From JAAYDS01 sp012729155 (GTDB lineage Bacteria > Chloroflexota > Anaerolineae > UBA1429), in NCBI GenBank assembly GCA_036774405.1, contig DAIPBO010000014.1, forward strand, positions 21,876 through 85,875: 64,000 nt of DNA, written 5' to 3'. The notes under the pieces are model-generated. The model saw nothing but the letters and a program-made list of their open reading frames with translations, did no database searches and was not told where the DNA came from. Positions 16,882-24,881 of the stretch are shown piece after piece (positions within the stretch are counted from its first letter, which is position 1; the number at the start of each line of letters is the position of its first letter). The position numbers and the translations under genes were made by a program.

Positions 16882-19151
16882 CGCGGTGCTGTGGTCGATG
16901 CTCCCCCATCGTCGGCGGGCGCAATCACGGCTCGCGAGCGACCACCGGTGCCCACGGGGCCTACCACGCCCAACTCCTCAAGCTGATCCATCAGGCGGGC
17001 TGCGCGAGGGTAGCCCACCCGTAGTTGCCGCTGCAGGAAAGACGCCGAGGCCTGCTGCTTGTCGCGGACGATGGCCACCGCCTGAGCTAGCAGACCATCA
17101 TCGTCTTCCTGACCTTCATCATGGAGCGACATGCCCTCCCACGGCGGCGCGTCGCTCTTGACGTCTTCGTCGTCCTCGGCCAGTGCTAGGCCCTGGTTAG
17201 CCCATACGGGCCGCTGTGGCGCCGCCAACACCCAGTGGCGCACCAGCGCCTGCACTTCGTGGTCGGAAACAAAGCACCCCTGGATGCGAAGTAGCTTGGC
17301 AGAATCGGGCGGCATGAACAGCATGTCGCCGCCGCCCAACAGCTTTTCGGCGCCGGGCGTATCGAGCACTACGCGCGAGTCGGTCTGCGAGGTTACTGCA
17401 AAGCTGATGCGCGCTGGAAAGTTGGCCTTGATGAGCCCTGTGACCACATCCACCGAGGGGCGTTGGGTGGCCACCACCAGATGGATGCCGGTGGCGCGCG
17501 CCATCTGCGCCAGGCGACAGATGATCCGCTCCACCTCGTCGGCGGCAACCAGCATCAGGTCGGCCAGCTCGTCGATCAGCACCACGATATTTGGGCTGGG
17601 CGGCTCGCCGCGTGCTTTGAGTTTGCGGTTGTAGGTGCGCAGGTCGCGAGCGCCCGCTTGTGCAAAGGCCTTGTAGCGCCGGTCCATCTCGGTCAGCACC
17701 CATCGCAGCGCAAGAATCACCTTTTCGATATCGGTCAGTGCCGGCGAGAGCAGGTGCGGTAGCCCGTTGAACCGCGTTAACTCCACGCGTTTGGGGTCGA
17801 TCAGCAAGAGCTGCAGCTCTTCGGGCGTGTTCTGTAAGAGTAGCGAGGCAATGATTGCGTTGAGGCAGACGCTCTTGCCCGTGCCGGTAGCGCCGGCGAT
17901 GAGCAAATGGGGCATGCGGGCCAGGTCAGCTATCACCGGCTCACCCGAGACGCCACGACCTAACGCCATGCGCAGGTTCGACCGGATGCGCTCGAACTCG
18001 GGCGTGGCCACGACGCCCCTCAGGCCCACGAGTGCGCGTTCGGGATTGGGCACCTCAATGCCCACCAGGCCGCGACCGGGGATGGGGGCCTCGATGCGAA
18101 TTGGCGCAGCCGCCAGGGCCAGCGCCAGATCGTTGTGCAGCGCGAGGATCTTGTTGACGCGCACCTTGTGGCGCTGGGTGTTACCCATGGCATCTTGTCG
18201 CTCGATATAGCCTGGCTCGATGCCGAACTGGGTTACTACAGGGCCGCGATTCCACTCGACCACTGTGGCTGGCACGCTAAAAGCTGCCAGTGTCTTTTCG
18301 ATCACTTCGGCCTGATAGCGCGTCTGCGCGTCGTCGCCCTCTATGATCTGGTCCTCTGCCAGCAGCGAGAGCGGTGGCAAGCCGGGCGAGGGCTTGGGGG
18401 GGGCGGATTCCTGGGCGCGTCGCGGTGGGCGCGTCGACGCTGATGCGGTTGTCCGAGCGCTTTGTGTGGCTCTGACGCCACGCGCGTCTGCAGGGGGCGA
18501 TGCCGCCTCACCCAAGGCTCGAGATATCGCCGGGCGCGAGGTCTGGGTGGCATAGTAGCGCCGTCGGTTGATGCGGTCTCGTATGCTGGTGCCCAGCCGC
18601 GCCCAAGCCCAGTGCAGGCGCCAGAGAATCAGTGGCCAGGGCAGTGGCACCACCAGATGCACGCCCCAAAGCATCAGCGGTAGCAGCAAGAGAACTGCCA
18701 CAGCCTTGCCGAGTAGTGGCACCAGCAACTGGTAAAGCGACCAGCCCACATATCCACCACCGCCACCATCCTGGGCCAGACCGTACGGCTCGGCCCCCGA
18801 GAGCACGTGCACCAGACCCAGCAGGGCCAAAAGGGTCAGCTCTCCGCCTAGCACCACTCGCCAGGGCACGCGCCAGTTCTGCGCAAGCGCACCACGCAGG
18901 TAGAGCATGACGCCTGCAGCCATCATGAGCAGAACAAGAGGATAGGCACCGATGCCCACGGCGCGCCGCGCTGCCAGCCAGATGCGGTGCCCCAACACGC
19001 CCTTGCCACCAGAGAACAGCGCAAGACAGGCGATCAAGCCGATCGCCATCAGTACGAGCCCCCACGTCTCCTGGCGCTCAAGCCAGGAGGGGATCGTCAA
19101 GCGCGGGGTGGGTTTGGGCTTGGTCTTTGTCTTGGTAGGCATGGCATCCAT
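16878..19151 (-). CDS. ftsK: DNA translocase FtsK/SpoIIIE
   Basis: A 757-residue septal DNA pump that clears chromosome ends and aligns dif sites. Four transmembrane segments occupy about residues 25-180. A Pro/Ala/Ser-rich linker (about 200-260) is followed by the motor: FSVPATVVEWNRGPVVTQFG (alpha domain), Walker A GATGTGKSVCLNAII, Walker B NIVVLIDELADLM, and RISFAVTSQTDSRVVLD. The C-terminal gamma winged helix reads FLQRQLRVGYPRAARLMDQL. The linker is short, so this is a compact SpoIIIE-like form. The start at 19151 lacks a strong ribosome site, and the ATG three codons later is equally possible. Confidence 0.94.
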   Translation of the reverse strand: MDAMPTKTKTKPKPTPRLTIPSWLERQETWGLVLMAIGLIACLALFSGGKGVLGHRIWLAARRAVGIGAYPLVLLMMAAGVMLYLRGALAQNWRVPWRVVLGGELTLLALLGLVHVLSGAEPYGLAQDGGGGGYVGWSLYQLLVPLLGKAVAVLLLLPLMLWGVHLVVPLPWPLILWRLHWAWARLGTSIRDRINRRRYYATQTSRPAISRALGEAASPPADARGVRATQSARTTASASTRPPRRAQESAPPKPSPGLPPLSLLAEDQIIEGDDAQTRYQAEVIEKTLAAFSVPATVVEWNRGPVVTQFGIEPGYIERQDAMGNTQRHKVRVNKILALHNDLALALAAAPIRIEAPIPGRGLVGIEVPNPERALVGLRGVVATPEFERIRSNLRMALGRGVSGEPVIADLARMPHLLIAGATGTGKSVCLNAIIASLLLQNTPEELQLLLIDPKRVELTRFNGLPHLLSPALTDIEKVILALRWVLTEMDRRYKAFAQAGARDLRTYNRKLKARGEPPSPNIVVLIDELADLMLVAADEVERIICRLAQMARATGIHLVVATQRPSVDVVTGLIKANFPARISFAVTSQTDSRVVLDTPGAEKLLGGGDMLFMPPDSAKLLRIQGCFVSDHEVQALVRHWVLAAPQRPVWANQGLALAEDDEDVKSDAPPWEGMSLHDEGQEDDDGLLAQAVAIVRDKQQASASFLQRQLRVGYPRAARLMDQLEELGVVGPVGTGGRSRAVIAPADDGGASTTAPR

Positions 19152-19243
19152 TCGGCGCTGCGAGACGACAGGTTAAGCGCGCCCGCACAATATCTTGGCA
19201 CGGGCGCTTCTTATCGTCAAGTGTGGCCCGGACTGACTCTCTG

Positions 19244-20269
19244 CTAGTAGAGCAGGGCCATGGGGCCGTTGTCCTGGTCCTGTTCTGGCGCGACGTCATC
19301 GTCGCGATCGTGCCCGTCGACACGTTTCATACTCAGGCTCAGCCGGTGACGCGCGCTGTCGATTTTGAGCACCGACACCAGCACCTGGTCTCCCGGGCTG
19401 GCCACATCGCCGGGGTGGCTGATGCGCTCATCAGCGATCTCTGAGATGTGCACCAGACCCTCGAGGCCCTCTTCGATCTGTGCAAAGAGGCCAAAGTCTA
19501 CCACGTTGGTGATGGTGGCCTCGACGATGTCGCCCACCTTGTAGCGCTGCTCAACCACAGCCCACGGGTTGCGCTGCAGACGCTTGAGGCTCAGGCCCAC
19601 GTGCCGGCTGTCACGGTCGACCGAGAGGACATAGACCTGCACCTCTTGACCGATGTGCAACAGGTCGGCGGGATTGGTGACGCGCCCCCAGGAGAGCTCT
19701 GAGATGTGGATGAGCCCATCGAGCCCGCCCAGGTCGACAAAGGCGCCAAAATCACACACGTTGCTGACGTGTCCGCTGCAGATATCGCCCTCGCTGAGCG
19801 TGCTGAGCAGACGCAGGCCATCTTGCGGCCCCCAGCGGGTGGCGCGCTCCGAAAAGACCAGCCGGTTGCGCGCGCTATCCAGCTCGATGATCTTGACATC
19901 GAGCTCTTCGCCCACCCAGCGGATGAGCATCTCCTCGCGCTCTTGCTCGTCGGCCATCACGGGCACCTGGCGCAGTTGCGACGCGGGCACAAAGCCCTGC
20001 ACCTCACCCCAATGCACCAGCAGGCCCCCGCGGTTCCAGCCGGTGACAATGACCTGCAGCGTGTCGCCAGTGGCAAAGTGTTGTTCTAGCTTGCCCCAGG
20101 CACTCGCCAGCTCTGGTGACAGTGGATAGCTGCGCGCAGCCTCGCCACCATCGGTTACCGAGGCTGCCCAGGGCAGCCCCTGCTCTTTGGGGCGGCCCTC
20201 GATCGAACGCAACCTTCGCCGAGCCCGCTCCATGAACTCACTCATGCTGTTCAAACTGTACACGGCCAT
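19244..20269 (-). CDS. S1 RNA-binding domain protein (ribosomal protein S1-like)
   Basis: 341 residues with tandem S1 (OB-fold) repeats. The first, degenerate, is at about 65-130 (GDTLQVIVTGWNRGGLLVHW). The second is at about 155-225 (GDICSGHVSNVCDFGAFVDL, GLIHISELSW). The third is at about 240-310 (VGDIVEATITNVVDFGLF, GLVHISEIADERISHPGD). Escherichia coli S1 has six repeats, so this is the short form common outside Proteobacteria. It should bind single-stranded mRNA and may act in translation initiation or RNA turnover. The C-terminus is acidic (DDDVAPEQDQ). Confidence 0.88.
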   Translation of the reverse strand: MAVYSLNSMSEFMERARRRLRSIEGRPKEQGLPWAASVTDGGEAARSYPLSPELASAWGKLEQHFATGDTLQVIVTGWNRGGLLVHWGEVQGFVPASQLRQVPVMADEQEREEMLIRWVGEELDVKIIELDSARNRLVFSERATRWGPQDGLRLLSTLSEGDICSGHVSNVCDFGAFVDLGGLDGLIHISELSWGRVTNPADLLHIGQEVQVYVLSVDRDSRHVGLSLKRLQRNPWAVVEQRYKVGDIVEATITNVVDFGLFAQIEEGLEGLVHISEIADERISHPGDVASPGDQVLVSVLKIDSARHRLSLSMKRVDGHDRDDDVAPEQDQDNGPMALLY

Positions 20270-20378
20270 GTGTCTCTGATCCCTTGTCGATGGATGCGAA
20301 TCTCCAGATGACGCCCGGCGAAGGGCCTCGCTTGAGCCGCCCTGCCTTTTGGCGTCACCAGCAGTGTGAGGTACTGTA

Positions 20379-20615
20379 ATGAGGCATCAAGTCAACGTCA
20401 AGCGCGCCAGGCCAAGATCGGGGTACCAAACTGCCATGCGTCGCCGCTATGAGCACGATCGCTCTCATGCCGGGTTCGACCTGGTCGAATGGGTCGTCGT
20501 CACGTTGATACTCACGGTCGCCTTTTTTGTCGTTTTTCAGGTGGTGGGCGAAGACTTGCGCTCTACAGCGCTGGGCTGGTGGGACACGATTAGCATCTGG
20601 CTGAGCAGAGGCTGA
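20379..20615 (+). CDS. Small single-pass membrane protein, hypothetical
   Basis: 78 residues, not recognised. A basic N-terminal third is followed by FDLVEWVVVTLILTVAFFVV, a clear transmembrane segment (about residues 30-52), and a short tail (LRSTALGWWDTISIWLSRG). The ATG at 20379 has GTGAGGT 6 bases ahead. The gene lies directly upstream of the tRNA-Pro promoter. It looks like a pilin-type or Flp-like small membrane protein, but no processing motif is convincing. Confidence 0.5.
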   Translation: MRHQVNVKRARPRSGYQTAMRRRYEHDRSHAGFDLVEWVVVTLILTVAFFVVFQVVGEDLRSTALGWWDTISIWLSRG

Positions 20616-20618
20616 CCT

Positions 20619-20646
20619 TTGACGACGCAAGGTGTTGGTATATACT
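20619..20646 (+). promoter_or_regulatory. Promoter of the tRNA-Pro/tRNA-Gly pair
   Basis: TTGACG (20619-20624), a 16-base spacer and TATACT (20641-20646) stand 9 bases before the tRNA-Pro 5' end. Confidence 0.75.
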
Positions 20647-20655
20647 GAGTGTTGC

Positions 20656-20728
20656 CGGGGTGTGGCGCAGTTGGCAGCGCGCAGCGTTTGGGACGCTGAA
20701 GTCGGAGGTTCAAGTCCTCTCACCCCGA
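20656..20728 (+). tRNA. tRNA-Pro (anticodon UGG)
   Basis: A 7-bp acceptor stem CGGGGTG/CACCCCG, anticodon stem CAGCG/CGCTG with loop TTTGGGA (anticodon TGG), and T-loop GTTCAAGTC. The discriminator is A and CCA is not encoded. Confidence 0.95.
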
Positions 20729-20733
20729 CTCTC

Positions 20734-20806
20734 GCGGGCGTAGCTCAGCTGGCAGAGCTCCTGCCTTCCAAGCAGGTTGTCGCGCGTTCAAATCGCGTCG
20801 CCCGCT
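20734..20806 (+). tRNA. tRNA-Gly (anticodon UCC)
   Basis: Acceptor GCGGGCG/CGCCCGC, anticodon stem CCTGC/GCAGG with loop CTTCCAA (anticodon TCC), T-loop GTTCAAATC, discriminator U and no encoded CCA. It lies 5 bases after tRNA-Pro and is probably co-transcribed. Confidence 0.95.
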
Positions 20807-20914
20807 CTCGACAAGAGGTGGCCAACTGGCGGTCGCTGTCACAGTCAGATTGTGATCAATCGCCAGGCAGCCATACGCGTCTACCCGATGTGTGCTGCCA
20901 GCCGTAGCACCGCC

Positions 20915-20950
20915 AACCCGCGCTCGAGTGTCCTCACTCTGCGCGGGTTT
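20915..20950 (+). terminator. Terminator-like hairpin after the tRNA pair
   Basis: AACCCGCG pairs with CGCGGGTT and an inner GAGTG/CACTC stem continues it; the hairpin is followed by a short T-rich stretch (TTTCTGC). Apart from this hairpin, 20807-21159 (353 bases) shows no convincing gene. Confidence 0.55.
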
Positions 20951-21159
20951 CTGCTATAGTCGGCATGTCTGCCTGAGAGGCCACGTGCGCCAGCCGGCGC
21001 GTCTCGGTCTGTAGAGGCAGGCCAGTCTCTTGCACATGTTTGTGGCGGGCCAGCGCGGGCCTGGATTGACCAGCCCGGGCGATCAGACTAGGATGCCACC
21101 CAAGTCTTGCCCGCTGAGGCATTGCCACGCGTGGGCCCACACGTACAGGAGGCGCAGCC

Positions 21160-22071
21160 ATGAAGCTGCTCGTTCGGGCCGATGATGTCGGCTACACCGA
21201 TGTCTGCAACATCGGTGCATTTGAGACGATAGAGAACGGTGTGGTGACCAGTGCCGATGTGATGATGGACACGCCGGGCGCCGAGGATGCCTTGCGGCGG
21301 CTCAAAGCCTTTCCCTGGATCTCTCTGGGATGGCACACCCACATGTGGGGCTCACCCGTGCTCGATCCGCAAGATGTCCCCTCGCTGGTTATGAAAGATG
21401 CGGGGCGCGCTCGTTTTCGCAAAGACCTGCGCAGCGCTCAAGACGTGATTTTCGAAGAGGCGCTCGCCGAGTGCCATGCGCAGATCGAGCGGTGCGTCAA
21501 GATTCTAGGCCGGGCGCCCGACGTGACCGGCGGCGTTCGTGTGACCGAGGCCGCCTTTGGAAGGGCCCTCAAACAGGTATGCGATGAATACGGCATCGCC
21601 TACAATACCACAATCTACCCGGGCCCCAGCGATGGAACGCCCTGGACGGCCCCGGTCGACCCTAGATGGGCCAGCCGCAAGATATATCACTTGGGCCCTC
21701 GACACCCGCTGAATGCGACCCAAGCGCTCCTCAGCGATTCTCTCGCCGCGCAAGAGGACTATGACCCTGCCTCGTTCTTCCTCGACGATCCCAGCCACAT
21801 GCTCGACTTGGACGACGACAAAGTCATGATGACAGCGCTGCACCCGGGCTATGTGGACTATTACGTCTATCGTCTCGGCGACTATGGCCCACAGGCACGC
21901 AACTTTATCCTGGCCCGCCCGTTGGATGTCGAGGCGCTCTGCTCAGACCGGCTCAAAGACTGGATCCGTCGCAATCGCGTTGAGCTGATCAACTATCGCG
22001 ATGCCCTGTACGGCACGCGGGAGTATCAGAATCACCTGCGGGCGACCGGCAGTGATCTCTGTATGATCTGA
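21160..22071 (+). CDS. ChbG/YdjC-family polysaccharide deacetylase
   Basis: 303 residues. The N-terminus KLLVRADDVGYTDVCN carries the paired metal-binding aspartates of the YdjC family. WISLGWHTHMWGSPVLDP supplies the histidine ligands, and MTALHPGYVDYYVYRLGDYG is the C-terminal catalytic region. Known members remove acetyl groups from N,N'-diacetylchitobiose or related oligosaccharides. The ATG at 21160 follows AGGAGG by 8 bases. It stands alone between the tRNAs and a metal transporter, so the substrate is not indicated. Confidence 0.9.
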   Translation: MKLLVRADDVGYTDVCNIGAFETIENGVVTSADVMMDTPGAEDALRRLKAFPWISLGWHTHMWGSPVLDPQDVPSLVMKDAGRARFRKDLRSAQDVIFEEALAECHAQIERCVKILGRAPDVTGGVRVTEAAFGRALKQVCDEYGIAYNTTIYPGPSDGTPWTAPVDPRWASRKIYHLGPRHPLNATQALLSDSLAAQEDYDPASFFLDDPSHMLDLDDDKVMMTALHPGYVDYYVYRLGDYGPQARNFILARPLDVEALCSDRLKDWIRRNRVELINYRDALYGTREYQNHLRATGSDLCMI

Positions 22072-22246
22072 ATGCTGTAACGTGCTGGACGGTTGTCGCG
22101 CCCCAGGCTGCGCTGACGGTTCTGTAGGCCGAGTTGGTCCTCAAGTGCCACACTGGCTGACTTGAGCCACAAGCTGCTGGGGCGCGCCATCCATGGGCGC
22201 CTCGCTGGCAAAGCCCATATCCCCAGGATGGGAGAGGTCAAACAGA

Positions 22247-22984
22247 GTGATGATCCTGAATGCTGTGCTGTTGAGCCTCATCGCCGGTCTGGCCACCGGC
22301 GTTGGTGGCCTACTCGTCGCCCTCTTTCCCACCTTTAACATGCGCACCTATGATGGATTGCTCGGCTTTGCCGCCGGCGTGATGACGGCCGTCGCGACGC
22401 TGGGCCTGGTGCACGAGGCGCTGACAGCCGGTGGCATCCTGATCGCAATCGTCGGTTTGGTGGCCGGAGCAGCCGTGCTGTTCGCTATGGACCGCTGGCT
22501 TCCTCACGAGCACGAGTCGCTACCCTTTGTCTGCACAGATCCGGGAGCCTATCGGCGTGGGCTGATGCTGTTTGCGGCCATGGCATTGCACAACTTTCCC
22601 GAGGGCCTGGCTGTTGGCACCGCCTTTGCCGCACAGCCCCGCCTGGGCCTGTTGCTGACCGTGGCCATCACATTGCACAACATCCCCGAAGGCATCGCTG
22701 TAGCAGGCCCATTTCGCGCCTGTGGCATGTCACGGCGGCAATACGTCGGGTGGGCCACCCTATCTGGCCTGGCCGAACCGGTGGCAGCCTTTTTGGGGGC
22801 GGGCGCGGTGACGCTTTTTGCACCAGCGCTGCCCTTTAGTCTGGCCTTTGCGGGGGGCGCGATGCTCTATGTGGTGTCCGATGAACTGATCCCCGAGAGC
22901 CACAGTCATGGCTTTGAGCACGAGGCGACGCTGGGCTACCTGCTCGGTTTTGTTGTGCTGATGGTGCTGATGCAGATCGTATAG
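22247..22984 (+). CDS. ZIP family metal (zinc/iron) transporter
   Basis: A 245-residue membrane protein with about eight transmembrane segments. The two diagnostic metal-translocating helices are present: HNFPEGLAVG in TM4 and HNIPEGIAVAGP in TM5. A His/Glu-rich loop (WLPHEHESLPF) lies between TM3 and TM4. The start is taken as GTG at 22247, 9 bases after GGAGAGG; the next codon is ATG and is an alternative. It should import Zn2+ or another divalent metal. Confidence 0.9.
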   Translation: MMILNAVLLSLIAGLATGVGGLLVALFPTFNMRTYDGLLGFAAGVMTAVATLGLVHEALTAGGILIAIVGLVAGAAVLFAMDRWLPHEHESLPFVCTDPGAYRRGLMLFAAMALHNFPEGLAVGTAFAAQPRLGLLLTVAITLHNIPEGIAVAGPFRACGMSRRQYVGWATLSGLAEPVAAFLGAGAVTLFAPALPFSLAFAGGAMLYVVSDELIPESHSHGFEHEATLGYLLGFVVLMVLMQIV

Positions 22985-23088
22985 CCCTTGAGAAGAGCCG
23001 CTGCTCTGCGTTCGCACCCGTCGCCACCCGACAGCTTGGGGTCTGCCTGCGTAAGCGGTATGGACGCACTTTTGTGCTGTGGCGATGG

Positions 23089-23118
23089 TTGACACACGTC
23101 TGAACCGCATGCTAAGCT
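23089..23118 (+). promoter_or_regulatory. Promoter of dhaKL
   Basis: TTGACA (23089-23094), an 18-base spacer and TAAGCT (23113-23118) precede the dhaK ATG at 23160. Confidence 0.6.
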
Positions 23119-23159
23119 TGCGCACTAGCCGACACTCAAGTGCCCAGGGAGAAGGTGTC

Positions 23160-24158
23160 ATGAAAAAGATCATCAACGAGCCCATGGCTTTTGTCGACGA
23201 GATGCTAGAGGGCATCTTGGCAGCCCATCCCACGCACTTGCGGGCTACCGAGGATCCGCGCGGCATTCTGCGTGTTGATGCACCCGTGCCAGGCAAGGTG
23301 GCCATCCTCACCGGGGGCGGCTCGGGGCACTTGCCGGTGTTCTTGGGCTATGTAGGCCGGGGCCTGGCCGATGGCGTGGCCGTTGGCAATGTCTTCTCGT
23401 CGCCCAGTGCTGAGACGATGTTTGCCGTCACTGCCGCCGCCCATGGTGGCGCCGGTGCGCTCTATCTGTACGGTAACTATTCGGGCGACACGATGAACTT
23501 TGACATGGCCGCAGAGATGGCAGAGATGGAAGGTATCCGCGTTGCCTCTGTGCTGGTCTCTGACGATGTGGCGTCGTCTCCGCGAGCTACCTGGGCCAGA
23601 CGCCGTGGCGTGGCCGGGCTCTTTTTTGCATACAAGGTCGCCGGCGCCATGGCAGAGACGAGTGCGAACCTCGATGAGGTCGTGCGTGTAACGCAGACAG
23701 CCGTGGCGCAGACTTGCTCGATGGGCGTGGCGCTGACGCCCTGCATCGTGCCGGCCGCTGGTGTGCCCACCTTCAATCTGGCTGATGATGAGATGGAGAT
23801 CGGCATGGGCATCCATGGCGAGGCAGGTGTGCATCGTGGCCCCTTGGAGAGCGCCGACCGCATAGCGGAGCGCCTAACCACGGCCATCCTGGCCGATCTG
23901 CCCTTTGCTCGAGGAGACCGCGTGGCGGTGCTGGTCAACGGGGCGGGGGCTACACCGCTCGAGGAGCTATACGTACTCTACAGACGTGTGCGTCAGATTC
24001 TGGACGGCGAGCGGATCTCCGTGCACCGTTCTTATGTGGGCGAGTATGCTACCTCGCTGGAGATGGCCGGTGCGGCCGTTTCACTGCTCAAGCTCGATGA
24101 CGAACTGGCCAGCCTAATCGACGCTCCTGCAAGCTCGCCTTTCTTCACTCAGCCCTAG
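23160..24158 (+). CDS. dhaK: Dihydroxyacetone kinase subunit DhaK
   Basis: 332 residues, the normal DhaK length. Substrate-binding motifs are ILTGGGSGHLPVFLGYVG and VGNVFSSPSAE. The histidine that forms a covalent hemiaminal with the ketose lies in EIGMGIHGEAGVHRG. The ATG at 23160 has GGGAGAAGG just ahead, which excludes the in-frame ATG at 23079. It is coupled to dhaL 23 bases downstream. No PTS subunit (DhaM) is present, so an ATP-dependent complex is likely. Related DhaK proteins act on erythrulose or other ketotetroses, which remains possible. Confidence 0.92.
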   Translation: MKKIINEPMAFVDEMLEGILAAHPTHLRATEDPRGILRVDAPVPGKVAILTGGGSGHLPVFLGYVGRGLADGVAVGNVFSSPSAETMFAVTAAAHGGAGALYLYGNYSGDTMNFDMAAEMAEMEGIRVASVLVSDDVASSPRATWARRRGVAGLFFAYKVAGAMAETSANLDEVVRVTQTAVAQTCSMGVALTPCIVPAAGVPTFNLADDEMEIGMGIHGEAGVHRGPLESADRIAERLTTAILADLPFARGDRVAVLVNGAGATPLEELYVLYRRVRQILDGERISVHRSYVGEYATSLEMAGAAVSLLKLDDELASLIDAPASSPFFTQP

Positions 24159-24181
24159 CACTGCGCCACCCGGAGGGACCT

Positions 24182-24832
24182 ATGATCGACTCGCTGAGTC
24201 ACGTCGATGTTGTCGAGGGCCTGCGGCGCATGGCAGACGATGTGACCGCGCAGGCTGATCTGTTGCGCGAGCTCGATGCCGCCATCGGTGATGGTGACCT
24301 GGGCATCACCGTTACGATTGGCTTCGAGGCCGTTGTTGAGGGGTTACCGACGGCCGACGATACAGTGGCATCGGGAGACATCGCTGGCACCATCCTCAAG
24401 GCCGGCATGGCATTCAGCCGCAAGGCAGCATCGACTTTTGGCGCGCTCTTTGCGACCATGCTGATGCGCGCCGCCCGCGTGGCCAAGGGCAAGTCTGAGA
24501 TCGACCTCGCCACCCTGGCAGAGATGTTCGCGGCCGCTGCGGATGGTGTACGCGAGCGTGGCAAGTCGCAGGTGGGTGACAAGACCCTGCTCGACGCGCT
24601 GGTGCCTGCCGCGCAGGCACTGGTAGAGGCCGCTGCAGAGGGAGCGACGTTAGCGACAGGCCTGCAACATGCCGCGGCCGCCGCCGATGATGGCGCCCGT
24701 GCGACAGTCGCCATGAAGAGCAAGATCGGCCGCGCGTCCTGGTTCGCCGATCGGACAGAGGGTGTCCAGGATCCCGGCGCAACGGCCGTCAGTCTGATGA
24801 TTCACTCGCTGGCATCCTTCGTGCTCGGCTGA
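24182..24832 (+). CDS. dhaL: Dihydroxyacetone kinase subunit DhaL
   Basis: 216-residue nucleotide-binding subunit. The Mg2+/ATP-binding aspartates are in LDAAIGDGDLGITVTIGF; the usual DGDHG has Leu in place of His here. SKIGRASWFADRTEGVQDPG and the closing helix are typical. It phosphorylates the ketose bound to DhaK. The ATG at 24182 follows GGAGGGACCT. Confidence 0.92.
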   Translation: MIDSLSHVDVVEGLRRMADDVTAQADLLRELDAAIGDGDLGITVTIGFEAVVEGLPTADDTVASGDIAGTILKAGMAFSRKAASTFGALFATMLMRAARVAKGKSEIDLATLAEMFAAAADGVRERGKSQVGDKTLLDALVPAAQALVEAAAEGATLATGLQHAAAAADDGARATVAMKSKIGRASWFADRTEGVQDPGATAVSLMIHSLASFVLG

Positions 24833-24881
24833 CGCGCTCAGGTGGCTGATCTCCAGGCTCGAGGTCTTTTGGAGTGGCAGG